DNA of 6,916 nt from Verrucomicrobiota bacterium (lineage in GTDB: Bacteria; Verrucomicrobiota; Verrucomicrobiia; Chthoniobacterales; UBA10450): positions 9,576-16,491 of the forward strand of contig QHPZ01000045.1 in assembly GCA_003219225.1 (NCBI GenBank), given 5' to 3'. The notes below the pieces were generated by a model. It did not search any database, was not told the DNA's origin, and saw nothing but the letters and a program-made list of their open reading frames with translations. This document shows, in pieces, positions 1-6,224 of this stretch. A program made the translations under genes and the position numbers. How positions within the stretch are numbered: the first letter of the stretch is position 1; each line of letters starts with the position of its first letter.

Positions 1-764
1 TGAACGAGAAACCACCCGAGCCAGCACCGCGTCAGGGAATGGATTATGGCGAGCAGGCCGAAGTGCAGGAAGTGCACGCCGCCATCCAGCGAGAAAAGCG
101 CGAGCCGCGCGTCGGCCTCGAGCCGCTTTCCATGTGGCTGATTGTCGTTTACGGCCTCGCCATTTTTTGCGCCGGCGCCTACCTCGGCCGCTATTCGGGA
201 AATTTCAGCGGCGACAGTCTTGATCCCATGACGGGACCGCCGCCGACGAAGAAGGGGGCCGCGACACAAGGTCCTGGACAGCAGGAGGAGCTTTCGCCGC
301 GCGACCGGGGCAAAAAGATTTTCGCGGCCAATTGTCAAACCTGTCATCAAGCCAGCGGTCAGGGCATTCCGGGGCAATATCCGCCGCTCGCCGGCTCCGA
401 GTTCACCACCGGCGGCTCACGGCGGCCGGCGATGATCGTGATGAAAGGCTTGCAGGGACCAGTCAAAGTTAAGGGCCAGCAATTCGGCACCGCCGTCATG
501 CAACCGTGGGACAAAACGCTGACCGACCAAAAAATCGCCGATGTCCTCACCTATGAGCGGAGCGATTGGGGGAACAGCGCGAGCTCTGTTACCGCCGAAC
601 AAATCGCCGCGCTCCGCAAAGAGCTCGCCAGTCACCCTGAGTCATTCAACGAACACGATATCCTCGCCGTGCCCGATCAGGATCTTGCCGGCGGCCCACC
701 TCCCGGTGGTGCTCCGCCTGGCGCCGCGCCGCCGCAGGGAAATCCTGCCCCGCCGAAGCAATAG
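1..764 (+). CDS. Membrane-anchored monoheme cytochrome c (5' end just outside window)
   Basis: Probable electron-carrier cytochrome c on the periplasmic face of the membrane, of the kind associated with heme-copper oxidase clusters. Numbering from the ATG at 39, a hydrophobic segment at residues about 31-50 is the membrane anchor. A Pro/Gly/Gln-rich linker follows. The class I cytochrome domain has heme motif CQTCH (C99, C102, H103) and a likely axial Met at M154 in AVMQPW, then a DVLTYERSDWGN helix typical of the family. The tail is Pro/Gly-rich. The frame is open from base 3, and the ATG at 39 has no spaced Shine-Dalgarno. Bases 1-2 (TG) would complete an ATG/GTG starting one base upstream, giving an N-terminus NEKPPEPAPRQG before Met39, so I take the gene as slightly truncated by the window. 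The stop is TAG at 762-764. It converges on the FAD/Fe-S gene. Family is secure; exact partner (oxidase or alternative complex III) is inference. Confidence 0.88.
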   Translation, partial: NEKPPEPAPRQGMDYGEQAEVQEVHAAIQREKREPRVGLEPLSMWLIVVYGLAIFCAGAYLGRYSGNFSGDSLDPMTGPPPTKKGAATQGPGQQEELSPRDRGKKIFAANCQTCHQASGQGIPGQYPPLAGSEFTTGGSRRPAMIVMKGLQGPVKVKGQQFGTAVMQPWDKTLTDQKIADVLTYERSDWGNSASSVTAEQIAALRKELASHPESFNEHDILAVPDQDLAGGPPPGGAPPGAAPPQGNPAPPKQ

Positions 765-773
765 TTGTAGCGG

Positions 774-789
774 CCACCGTTCTCGGCGG
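774..789. terminator. Small hairpin between convergent genes
   Basis: The 30-bp gap between the two convergent genes holds CCACCG-TTCT-CGGCGG. On the minus-strand transcript this pairs as a 6-bp stem including one G-U wobble, with a 4-base loop. There is no T-run on either side, so a shared intrinsic terminator is only a possibility. The preceding 9-mer TGTAGCGGC (766-774) is also the outer arm of the palindrome at 1564-1624, so this may instead be a repeat remnant. Confidence 0.25.
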
Positions 790-794
790 AGGCA

Positions 795-3716
795 CTAACG
801 GATCGCTTCAGCGATGAGTTCCGCCATGTGCTTCGGTCGTGCGTTGCTAAGATCGACAATTTGATGCCGACAACTTGTTCCGGAAGCGACGATCTCGCTG
901 CCGCGCGGATGATTGACGATCTTGCGCACGAGCAACTCGCCGACTTGCACTGATAGATCGTATTTCTCGGCGAGCGCGCCGAACGCGCCGGCCATTCCGC
1001 AGCACGCGCTGTCGAGCAGGTTGGCTTTGCGACCCGGTAACCGTTCCGCCAATCGCGCCATGAACGCCTGATTGATCAGTGACTTCGCGTGACAATGTGC
1101 GTGGATCGCGACATTTGCCTCGCGATAATTGAACGCAAGCGCATCAGGCTCGCGCGCGAGCAGATCGTCCACAAATTTTTCGAAGAGAAAACAACGCGCT
1201 GCGAGCTTCTCGGCGTTGTCGATCTTCAGCTCGCGATATTCATCCACGAACATCGACCAGCACGAGGGCTCGAGGAACAGGATCGGCGTGGCCGCTCGTT
1301 GATAGTTGATAGTTGATGGTTGATCGAGTAGCAGGTCGATGTTGTGTTGCCCAGCTTTCGCAGCGGCATCGAGGTTGCCCTGACTAAACGCCGGTCGTCC
1401 GCAACATTGCCTGTCGCGCCGTAGCCTCGAGACGGAGGCGGATCGACTTTGCGCAAGCGCGACTTCAAACCCGAGCGCTTCCAGCACTTTCACCGCCGCA
1501 ATGCCAATGTGCGGCTCGTGATAACGGACGAACGTGTCGTCCCACAGAATCGCTTTGCCTCGGCTGTAGCGGCGGTCTGCGACCGTCGCATTATTCGTCC
1601 GACGCTCATAGAGCGCCGCTACAGAAGCGCGTTTCCTAAACCATCTATCAAATCGCTCGCGTGCATATTGCGGCAGCGAGCGTTTGGCTGAAATGCCGAG
1701 CGTCTTCTCCATCAGTGCGCGCAGCGGCTTAAGATCGACAATTGCGTTGCTGAGCACCGGCACTGCGCAGCCGATGCGGCCTAACAAATCGATGTTGCTC
1801 AAGAACCGCTCGCGCAACGGCAAGCCATCGCGGCGCCAGCGGGCATACATCATCTCCGCTTTGAGCAACGCGAGATTGACGTTTGACGGGCATTCCGGCG
1901 TGCAGCCTTTGCAGGACAAGCAATTGCTCAGTGCCGCGTCGAGCTCGGCGGATTTGAGCGGATCGTGGCCGTGAACGCGTAGTTGCAGCGCGGCGCGAAT
2001 GATGTTGGCGCGTCCGCGCGTCGACATCACTTCCTCCCCCGTGGCCATGAACGTCGGGCACATGACGCCGGTTTGCTTGAGACAACCGCCGCAGCCGTTG
2101 CATTGCTCGAGGTTGCCAATGAACGAGTCGTCCTTGAACGCGAACGCCAGCCGTGGTTCGAACGGCAACTCGAGTGGCGCGCTGAAATTGTCGCGCAGGT
2201 AATTGTCGATCTTGTGATCGGCCACATCGAAAATCTTGCCCGGATTAAAAATGTTTTTTGGGTCGAACGTGCGCTTGATCTCGCGCTGCAGACCGAGCAG
2301 CTCGTCACCGAGCTGATCGCGCATGTATTCGGCGCGGGCGATTCCGACGCCATGCTCGGCTGACAATGAGCCTTTGAAGTGTTTCACGAGCGCAGCGGTG
2401 TCATCGGCAACCTGACGAAATTTTTTGCGGTCGCTTTCGTCATGCATATCGAGCACGGGTCGAACGTGCAAGAGCCCGGAAGCGGCATGGCCGTAGTAAC
2501 TCGCCTCCAAGGCGAGCGCCCCCATGATCTTCTGCAACCCGGCGACATACTCCGGGAGCTGCGCCGGGCGGACCGCCGCATCTTCGATAAACGCGACTGG
2601 CTTCGCGGCGCCGACGCAGCCGGTCAACAGGCTGAGCCCGGCCTTCCGCACCGTCCAGACCAGCTCCATCTCGCGCGGACCGGTCAGAATCTTCGTGCGC
2701 AAACCGAGTTTGCGCGTTTGCAAAATCGACAACCGCCCGGCCACATCGTCGAAAAATTCGACGAGCAAAATTGCTTCGCATGGCTTCGCCTCGAGCTCGA
2801 GCAAATCGCGCGCGGCTTGGAACTGGAGCTGGCCTTTGGTTTGGTCGAACAGAGGCCGATCGATGTGTTCGATCGCCGCGGGTTTGAGATCGAGAAGCTC
2901 GACCGCTGCCTGCATCGCCTCGCTGACGGACGCGAAAAAGATGAGGCCGAGTCCTTTCTCGCGCGGCAACGGCGAAATTTTCAGCTCGGCGGAAAAGATC
3001 GCGGCCAGGGTGCCTTCGCTGCCGGCGAGGAGTTCATTGAGGTTGTTTGGCGCGCGCGCGAACCGCTCGATACCGTAGCCCGGCCAACGCTTGAGCAGCC
3101 CCGGCGGCCATCGCTCCGCGATGCCGGCGGCGTGCGCCCGCACGAGATTGTCGATCTTATTGCATTCCGCGCCTAACGAATCGTGCGCCGGACCGACCTG
3201 GACGATTCTGCCATCAGCCAGAACGAGCTCTGTGGAAATGACGTGATCGGCCGTCGTGCCGTAAACCGGCACGTGCGCGCCGGAGGAATTGTTCGCGATC
3301 ATTCCGCCGATCGTCGCGCGGGAACTGGTCGCGACATCCGGCCCGAAACAAAATCCGTGCGGCTTGAGAAACCTATTGAGCTGGTCGAGCACGACGCCTG
3401 CGCCGACACGGACGGTGCGATTCTCGATGTTGAGATTGTCGATTTTGCGGTTGTGGCGCGCGAAATCGACGATCAACCCATCGCCGATCGCGTTACCGAC
3501 GAGACTCGTGCCCGCGCCGCGCGGGGTCACCGAAACGTTTTCGTCGGCCGCGGCTTTGATCACCGCGCTCGCCTCCTGTGCGTTGCGCGGGAATGCCACA
3601 CCGCCTGGCTCGATTTGATAAATCGACGCGTCGGTCGCGTAGAGTTGCCGCGTGAGGTTGTCGAAACGCACGTCGCAACCGGCAGCGGCGATCCTCTTTG
3701 CCTGCGTTTCAGTCAT
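795..3716 (-). CDS. FAD-binding and (Fe-S)-binding 2-hydroxyacid dehydrogenase, YdiJ / GlcD-GlcF fusion type
   Basis: A 973-residue flavo-iron-sulfur dehydrogenase that probably oxidises a D-2-hydroxyacid (D-2-hydroxyglutarate, D-lactate or glycolate class) and passes electrons to the membrane pool. Domains in order: PCMH-type FAD-binding domain, about residues 35-215 (PRGAGTSLVG, then ATIGGMIANNSSGAH); GlcD/D-lactate dehydrogenase C-terminal oxidase domain, about 240-500 (YGHAASGLLHVRP, SAEHGVGIARAEYM, then FDPKNIFNPGKIF); two 4Fe-4S motifs (C539, C542, C545, C553-P and C599, C602, C605, C609-P); and two CCG/heterodisulfide-reductase-like segments with C771-C772-G, LEPSCW, HCHAKS and C905-C906-G. 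Length fits the single-chain E. coli YdiJ type (about 1000 aa). The ATG at 3714-3716 begins MTETQAKR, and the stop is TAG. No strong Shine-Dalgarno is visible. It lies 21 bp downstream of dinB on the same strand, so co-transcription is likely. Oddity: three repeat-like in-frame inserts sit at residues about 698-718, 759-769 and 798-807. Substrate is not determinable here. Confidence 0.9.
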   Translation of the reverse strand: MTETQAKRIAAAGCDVRFDNLTRQLYATDASIYQIEPGGVAFPRNAQEASAVIKAAADENVSVTPRGAGTSLVGNAIGDGLIVDFARHNRKIDNLNIENRTVRVGAGVVLDQLNRFLKPHGFCFGPDVATSSRATIGGMIANNSSGAHVPVYGTTADHVISTELVLADGRIVQVGPAHDSLGAECNKIDNLVRAHAAGIAERWPPGLLKRWPGYGIERFARAPNNLNELLAGSEGTLAAIFSAELKISPLPREKGLGLIFFASVSEAMQAAVELLDLKPAAIEHIDRPLFDQTKGQLQFQAARDLLELEAKPCEAILLVEFFDDVAGRLSILQTRKLGLRTKILTGPREMELVWTVRKAGLSLLTGCVGAAKPVAFIEDAAVRPAQLPEYVAGLQKIMGALALEASYYGHAASGLLHVRPVLDMHDESDRKKFRQVADDTAALVKHFKGSLSAEHGVGIARAEYMRDQLGDELLGLQREIKRTFDPKNIFNPGKIFDVADHKIDNYLRDNFSAPLELPFEPRLAFAFKDDSFIGNLEQCNGCGGCLKQTGVMCPTFMATGEEVMSTRGRANIIRAALQLRVHGHDPLKSAELDAALSNCLSCKGCTPECPSNVNLALLKAEMMYARWRRDGLPLRERFLSNIDLLGRIGCAVPVLSNAIVDLKPLRALMEKTLGISAKRSLPQYARERFDRWFRKRASVAALYERRTNNATVADRRYSRGKAILWDDTFVRYHEPHIGIAAVKVLEALGFEVALAQSRSASVSRLRRDRQCCGRPAFSQGNLDAAAKAGQHNIDLLLDQPSTINYQRAATPILFLEPSCWSMFVDEYRELKIDNAEKLAARCFLFEKFVDDLLAREPDALAFNYREANVAIHAHCHAKSLINQAFMARLAERLPGRKANLLDSACCGMAGAFGALAEKYDLSVQVGELLVRKIVNHPRGSEIVASGTSCRHQIVDLSNARPKHMAELIAEAIR
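1298..1325. repeat. Four tandem 7-bp units (GTTGATN) inside the FAD/Fe-S dehydrogenase gene
   Basis: The sequence reads GTTGATA, GTTGATA, GTTGATG, GTTGATC in direct tandem. On the coding (minus) strand it encodes the PSTINYQ stretch at residues about 798-807, just before the conserved LEPSCW motif. In relatives as I recall them, the path from the preceding helix to LEPSC is shorter, so this looks like an in-frame low-complexity insert. Heptamer tandem repeats of this kind are usually intergenic. Confidence 0.75.
1410..1442. repeat. 33-bp in-frame insert with small palindrome, directly before the first CCG motif
   Basis: This stretch encodes 11 residues (759-769, SASVSRLRRDR) between a GFEV-type strand and the conserved CCGRP motif. 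Family members usually have only about seven residues between that strand and CCGRP; here there are 18, an excess of about 11 residues or 33 bp. The DNA holds the inverted repeat GCCTC (1424-1428) and GAGGC (1435-1439). The insert call rests on recalled family spacing and its exact ends are uncertain. Confidence 0.5.
1564..1624. repeat. 61-bp imperfect palindrome inserted in frame in the FAD/Fe-S dehydrogenase gene
   Basis: The outer arms CTGTAGCGGCG (1564-1574) and CGCCGCTACAG (1614-1624) are a perfect 11-bp inverted repeat. Pairing continues symmetrically about base 1594 with further matched blocks 1576-1578/1610-1612, 1581-1582/1606-1607 and 1584-1588/1600-1604. In all about 22 of 30 positions pair with no offset, so it can form one long hairpin. 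It is translated on the minus strand as residues about 698-718 (SVAALYERRTNNATVADRRYS), in the linker before the WDDTFVRYHEPHIG motif, where relatives as I recall them have few residues. It is probably a dispersed palindromic element. Confidence 0.75.
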
Positions 3717-3737
3717 CGCGGATTGAGCAAACCTAAT

Positions 3738-4796
3738 TCAAAGCAGCGGAATCTGCGCGTCCGCGGCCGCCGGTTCGGCGAAACGAACACCGACACCGAT
3801 GAGCCGCACCGGTTTGCCGGTGCGGGCAAATGCCTCCGTGAGGAGAGCGCGGAAAGCGGGCGGCGCCGGTTCAAATCCGGCGCGTTCGGCCGTCGTGCGC
3901 GTGAAATCGTGGAATTTGAGTTTCACGAAAATCTTTTGGATCTGCCGGGTGGATTCTTTTTGTGCGAGCTCGGCCATTAGATCCTCAAACAGCTCCTCCA
4001 GTTTTTCTGCGCATTCTTCGAACGTGTTCAGATCAACGGGGAAAGTTTCCTCGGTGCTGAGCGATTTGCGCGGCCGGTCTGGTTCGACCGGGCGGTCGTC
4101 AATCCCGCGGCAGAGATCGTAAAGTTCGAGGCCGAACTTGCCGAAAAGATCGGCGAGTTCCGGGCGCGAGAAGCGCTGCAGGTCGCCGCAGGTCTTTACT
4201 CCTAATTCCTGCAGTTTGCGCTCCGTCTTTTCGCCGATGCCCCAGATTTGTCGCGCCGGCAGGTTTTCCATGAACGCAGCGACCTCGTCCGGTCCGACCT
4301 CGAGCTGGCCGTTCGGTTTGTTGATCGCGCTGGCGATTTTTGCGATCAATTTGTTCGGTGCTATGCCGGCCGAAGAAGTGAGCTTGGTTTGTTCGAAAAT
4401 CATTCTGCGAATCTGCGCGGCCAGCGCGCCCGGCGCTTCTGGTCGCGCACTGACATCGAGATAAGCTTCATCGAGTGAGAGCGGCTCAATCAGCGCCGTG
4501 AACCGGTGCAAGATGCCGCGGATGATCGCCGCTTCGCGGCGGTAAACATCGAAACGCGTCGGAAGCACGATAAGATTCGGGAACCGCTGCAGTGCCATGA
4601 AGGTCGGCATGGCCGAGTGCACGCCGAATTTGCGCGCTTCGTAATTGCAGGTCGTGAGAACACCGCGCTGTTCGCGCGCGCCGCCGACTCAGACCGGCTT
4701 GACGCGGAGCCTCGGTTGGTCGCGGACCTCGATGGCGGCGTAAAAGCAGTCCATATCGAGATGAATGATTGCGCGCCCGTGCCGGTTAGCTTCCAC
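3738..4796 (-). pseudogene. dinB: DNA polymerase IV (Y-family), interrupted by in-frame TGA at codon 36
   Basis: Y-family translesion polymerase, 352 codons if read through, close to E. coli DinB (351). From a GTG at 4794-4796 it begins MEANRHGRAIIHLDMDCFYA, with the first catalytic Asp at D14 (the D-x-D palm motif). After KPV comes TGA (4689-4691) where the family has Ala or Gly, followed in the same frame by VGGAREQRGVLTTCNYEARKFG. The rest is intact: catalytic SLDEAYLDVS (D109, E110), SSAGIAPNKLIAKIAS, a helix-hairpin-helix IWGIGEKTERKLQELG, a little-finger domain, and a C-terminal QIPLL resembling a beta-clamp-binding motif. Restart at the GTG at 4622 would give 294 residues lacking D14, so it should be inactive. 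An in-frame stop at 4842-4844 plus the lack of any ATG make GTG 4796 the likely start. The stop is TGA at 3738-3740. It could be a real nonsense mutation (for example GGA to TGA) or a sequence error. Confidence 0.85.
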
Positions 4797-4874
4797 GCGG
4801 CCGAACTTAAATGAAGCGGGTTGCCTTTTCGCCTGATTTCAGTGATGACGAGCTTGCAGATGCCGGCAAGACCG
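4797..4874. promoter_or_regulatory. Intergenic region between divergent dinB and phosphatase
   Basis: About 78 bp separate the dinB GTG from the phosphatase ATG at 4875, so promoters for both genes should lie here or in the flanking coding ends. I see no convincing -35/-10 pair and no LexA-type box (neither CTGT-N8-ACAG nor the CGAAC type) that would put dinB under SOS control. Confidence 0.3.
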
Positions 4875-5527
4875 ATGCGAGTTTTCATGGTTCGGCACGG
4901 CGCAACCGTCGTGAGCGCGGAGGACTTTCGGAAGAAGGCCGCGAGCAAACACGCCGTTTGGCCGAGCGATTGAGTCACGAGAAAATTGTCGCCGTATATG
5001 CATCACCGCTTGGCCGCACCCTTGAAACGGCGCGAATTCTGGCCGCGCCCCACGGACTTGGCGTGCAAACGCGCGATGGGTTTCGCGAAATTTCCCATGG
5101 GCATTGGGAACAGATGACGCGAGGCGAAGTGGAGAAAAAATTTCCGGAAGAAGCGGCCGAGTGGGAGAAGGACCCGTACACGTTTGCGCCGATGGGCGGC
5201 GAGAGCGGGCTGGCGGTGACGGCGCGCGCTATGCCGGCGCTGATCGAACTGGTGCGCGCTCACGCGGGCGAAAACATTCTGGTCGTCTCCCATAAGGCGA
5301 CGATCCGGCTGTTGCTCAGCTCACTCCTCGGGTTCGATCCGCGGCGTTACCGCGACAATCTCGACCAAAAACCGGCCGCGCTGAACATTGTCGATTTTCG
5401 CGACGCCACGCGGGCACGGCTCGCCTTGTTCAACGACACGTCGCATTACGACAAGGGTGGCAAAGCCATTCCGAAAATTCCTGAAGCGCGCTTGTCGAAA
5501 TGGTGGAACGATCGCGCCGGCGCGTAA
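4875..5527 (+). pseudogene. Histidine phosphatase (phosphoglycerate mutase-like), frameshifted near 4922
   Basis: Histidine phosphatase superfamily. The N-terminus is in the frame of 4875: MRVFMVRHGATVVSAED, with the phospho-accepting RHG (R7-H8-G9). That frame stops at 4971-4973. The rest lies in the frame of 4922: GLSEEGREQTRRLAERL, then ASPLGRTLETA (second Arg), EISHGHWEQMTRGEV (acid Glu) and VVSHKATIRLLLSSLLG (second catalytic His), ending TAA 5525-5527. Relatives have a segment like RFAGSxDV between AED and LSEEG; it is absent here. The frame change needs a loss of 1 modulo 3 bases, and about 25 or 28 nt would remove just that segment. An open frame from 4811 in the downstream phase lacks RHG, so its first 35-odd residues are not native. 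Alternative native starts are ATG 4845 and 4860. The substrate is unknown; sugar phosphate or phosphoglycerate-type are both possible. Confidence 0.8.
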
Positions 5528-5533
5528 GGATAG

Positions 5534-5597
5534 CCTAGCGACGCGCGCGCGACGCTCATTAGGTGTGCGCGGGGGAAACAGTGGAGCGCACGCTAGG
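5534..5597. repeat. Palindromic element spanning a convergent gap and the 3' end of the SRPBCC gene
   Basis: Arms CCTAGCG (5534-5540) and CGCTAGG (5591-5597) are a perfect 7-bp inverted repeat. Adjacent GCGC blocks extend the symmetry imperfectly (GCGC within 5543-5550 against GCGC at 5586-5589). The inside holds a second inverted pair, GTGCGC (5565-5570) and GCGCAC (5586-5591), and an alternating CG tract (5542-5551). It covers the phosphatase/SRPBCC gap and supplies the last 13 codons and TAA of the SRPBCC gene. It may serve as a terminator for one or both convergent genes, though no T-run is present. Confidence 0.45.
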
Positions 5598-6101
5598 TGT
5601 CTCGCCGAAGTATTTGGCAAGATCGACAAGGTGCTGGTCGATGTGCCTGGTTGACCCGAACAGCCGGACCATGAGACGTAAGAGTGGATTCGCGATATAC
5701 GATTTTTCCGTGAGCGCGACTACGCATCCGTCGTTCACGGGCGTGATCTCGTAACTCCAGGAGCCGCTGAAGGTGTTGCCGCCGACCGCGCGCACAGTGC
5801 GAACAAGATGAGTCGGTGCGAGACTTTCCGTGGTCGCGACCATCAGGGTCATGCCGCCTTTGAATGTTTGCTTCATCGCTTCCTTTCCGTCGATCGGCGG
5901 TAAGCGCTCGACTTTTTCCACGTTGCGGTTCCACGCTGGAAATTTTTCAACATCGGAGAGCACCGTGAAAACCGCCTCGGGCGTTTGTTTCAAGGTGAGC
6001 ACGCGCGTGTGCCTGGCCTGCGCGGGGAGGAGGAAACTGATCCCAATCGCGAGGAGAAGCAGGAGAATAATAACGCCGAGCAGACGCGCGGCCGATTTCA
6101 T
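5559..6101 (-). CDS. Membrane-anchored SRPBCC (polyketide cyclase/START-like) protein
   Basis: A 180-residue protein with an N-terminal hydrophobic segment (residues about 6-28, LLGVIILLLLLAIGISFLLP) that is an uncleaved anchor or signal peptide. One SRPBCC helix-grip domain follows: TPEAVFTVLSDVEKFPAWN is the classic first helix and Trp turn, then FSGSWSYEITPVNDGCVVALTE and a long C-terminal helix ending near AKYFGE. Such domains bind hydrophobic ligands; the ligand here is unknown. I chose the ATG at 6099-6101 because AGAGGA lies 5 bases upstream and the hydrophobic segment follows directly. A longer frame from 6164 adds 21 residues of unlikely sequence. The last 13 residues (TPSVRSTVSPAHT) lie within a palindromic element and are probably not part of the ancestral fold. 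It is divergent from coxA and convergent with the phosphatase. Family call is good; role is unknown. Confidence 0.8.
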   Translation of the reverse strand: MKSAARLLGVIILLLLLAIGISFLLPAQARHTRVLTLKQTPEAVFTVLSDVEKFPAWNRNVEKVERLPPIDGKEAMKQTFKGGMTLMVATTESLAPTHLVRTVRAVGGNTFSGSWSYEITPVNDGCVVALTEKSYIANPLLRLMVRLFGSTRHIDQHLVDLAKYFGETPSVRSTVSPAHT

Positions 6102-6106
6102 GTTGA

Positions 6107-6112
6107 TCCTCT
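6107..6112 (-). promoter_or_regulatory. Ribosome binding site of the SRPBCC gene
   Basis: AGAGGA on the minus strand lies 5 bases before the ATG at 6101. This decides the start in favour of the 180-residue form over the longer open frame. Confidence 0.65.
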
Positions 6113-6219
6113 GCCAGATCGGCGCGCCCTTCGCGAGCAGAAAACCGCAGCCATCCAGCAGCATCAGCCGATGCGTTCAATTTCAGGCTTTGCAATGAGC
6201 GGTTCTCTTTCGATATTCT

Positions 6220-6224
6220 GGAGG
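6220..6224 (+). promoter_or_regulatory. Ribosome binding site of coxA
   Basis: GGAGG lies 15 bases before the ATG at 6240, which is longer than usual spacing. An in-frame TAA at 6225-6227 rules out any earlier start, and no ATG or GTG lies in frame between it and 6240. Confidence 0.45.

Noticed and set aside
2379..3176. Long open frame (265 codons) on the plus strand, antisense to the dehydrogenase gene
   Set aside because: It lies fully opposite a gene with clear domains, its peptide shows no family features, and GC-rich genes commonly leave the opposite strand open.
3183..3980. Second 265-codon plus-strand open frame opposite the dehydrogenase and dinB genes
   Set aside because: It runs across the boundary of two well-identified minus-strand genes and has an Arg/Asp/Ala composition typical of antisense frames.
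4689..4691. TGA as selenocysteine or a reassigned Trp codon
   Set aside because: The position normally holds a small residue, not Cys or Trp. TGA also serves as the terminal stop of the same gene.
4797..4874. LexA/SOS box upstream of dinB
   Set aside because: No CTGT-N8-ACAG or CGAAC-type palindrome is present; the single GAAC at 4803 lacks a matching half-site.
4811..4921. N-terminal extension MKRVAFSPDF of the phosphatase as a real start
   Set aside because: The catalytic RHG motif is in another frame; this stretch is an out-of-frame reading of the intergenic region and the true N-terminus.
4490..4978. 162-codon minus-strand open frame over the dinB 5' end and the phosphatase
   Set aside because: The dinB palm motif is in a different frame of the same strand, and this frame has no recognisable features.
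5541..5551. Alternating CG tract as a Z-DNA or regulatory site
   Set aside because: It is only about 10 bp in a GC-rich window and is better explained as part of the surrounding inverted repeat.
6190..6219. Sigma70 promoter TTGCAA-N18-TATTCT before coxA
   Set aside because: Each box matches the consensus at only four of six bases, and the start site would fall on or after the Shine-Dalgarno.
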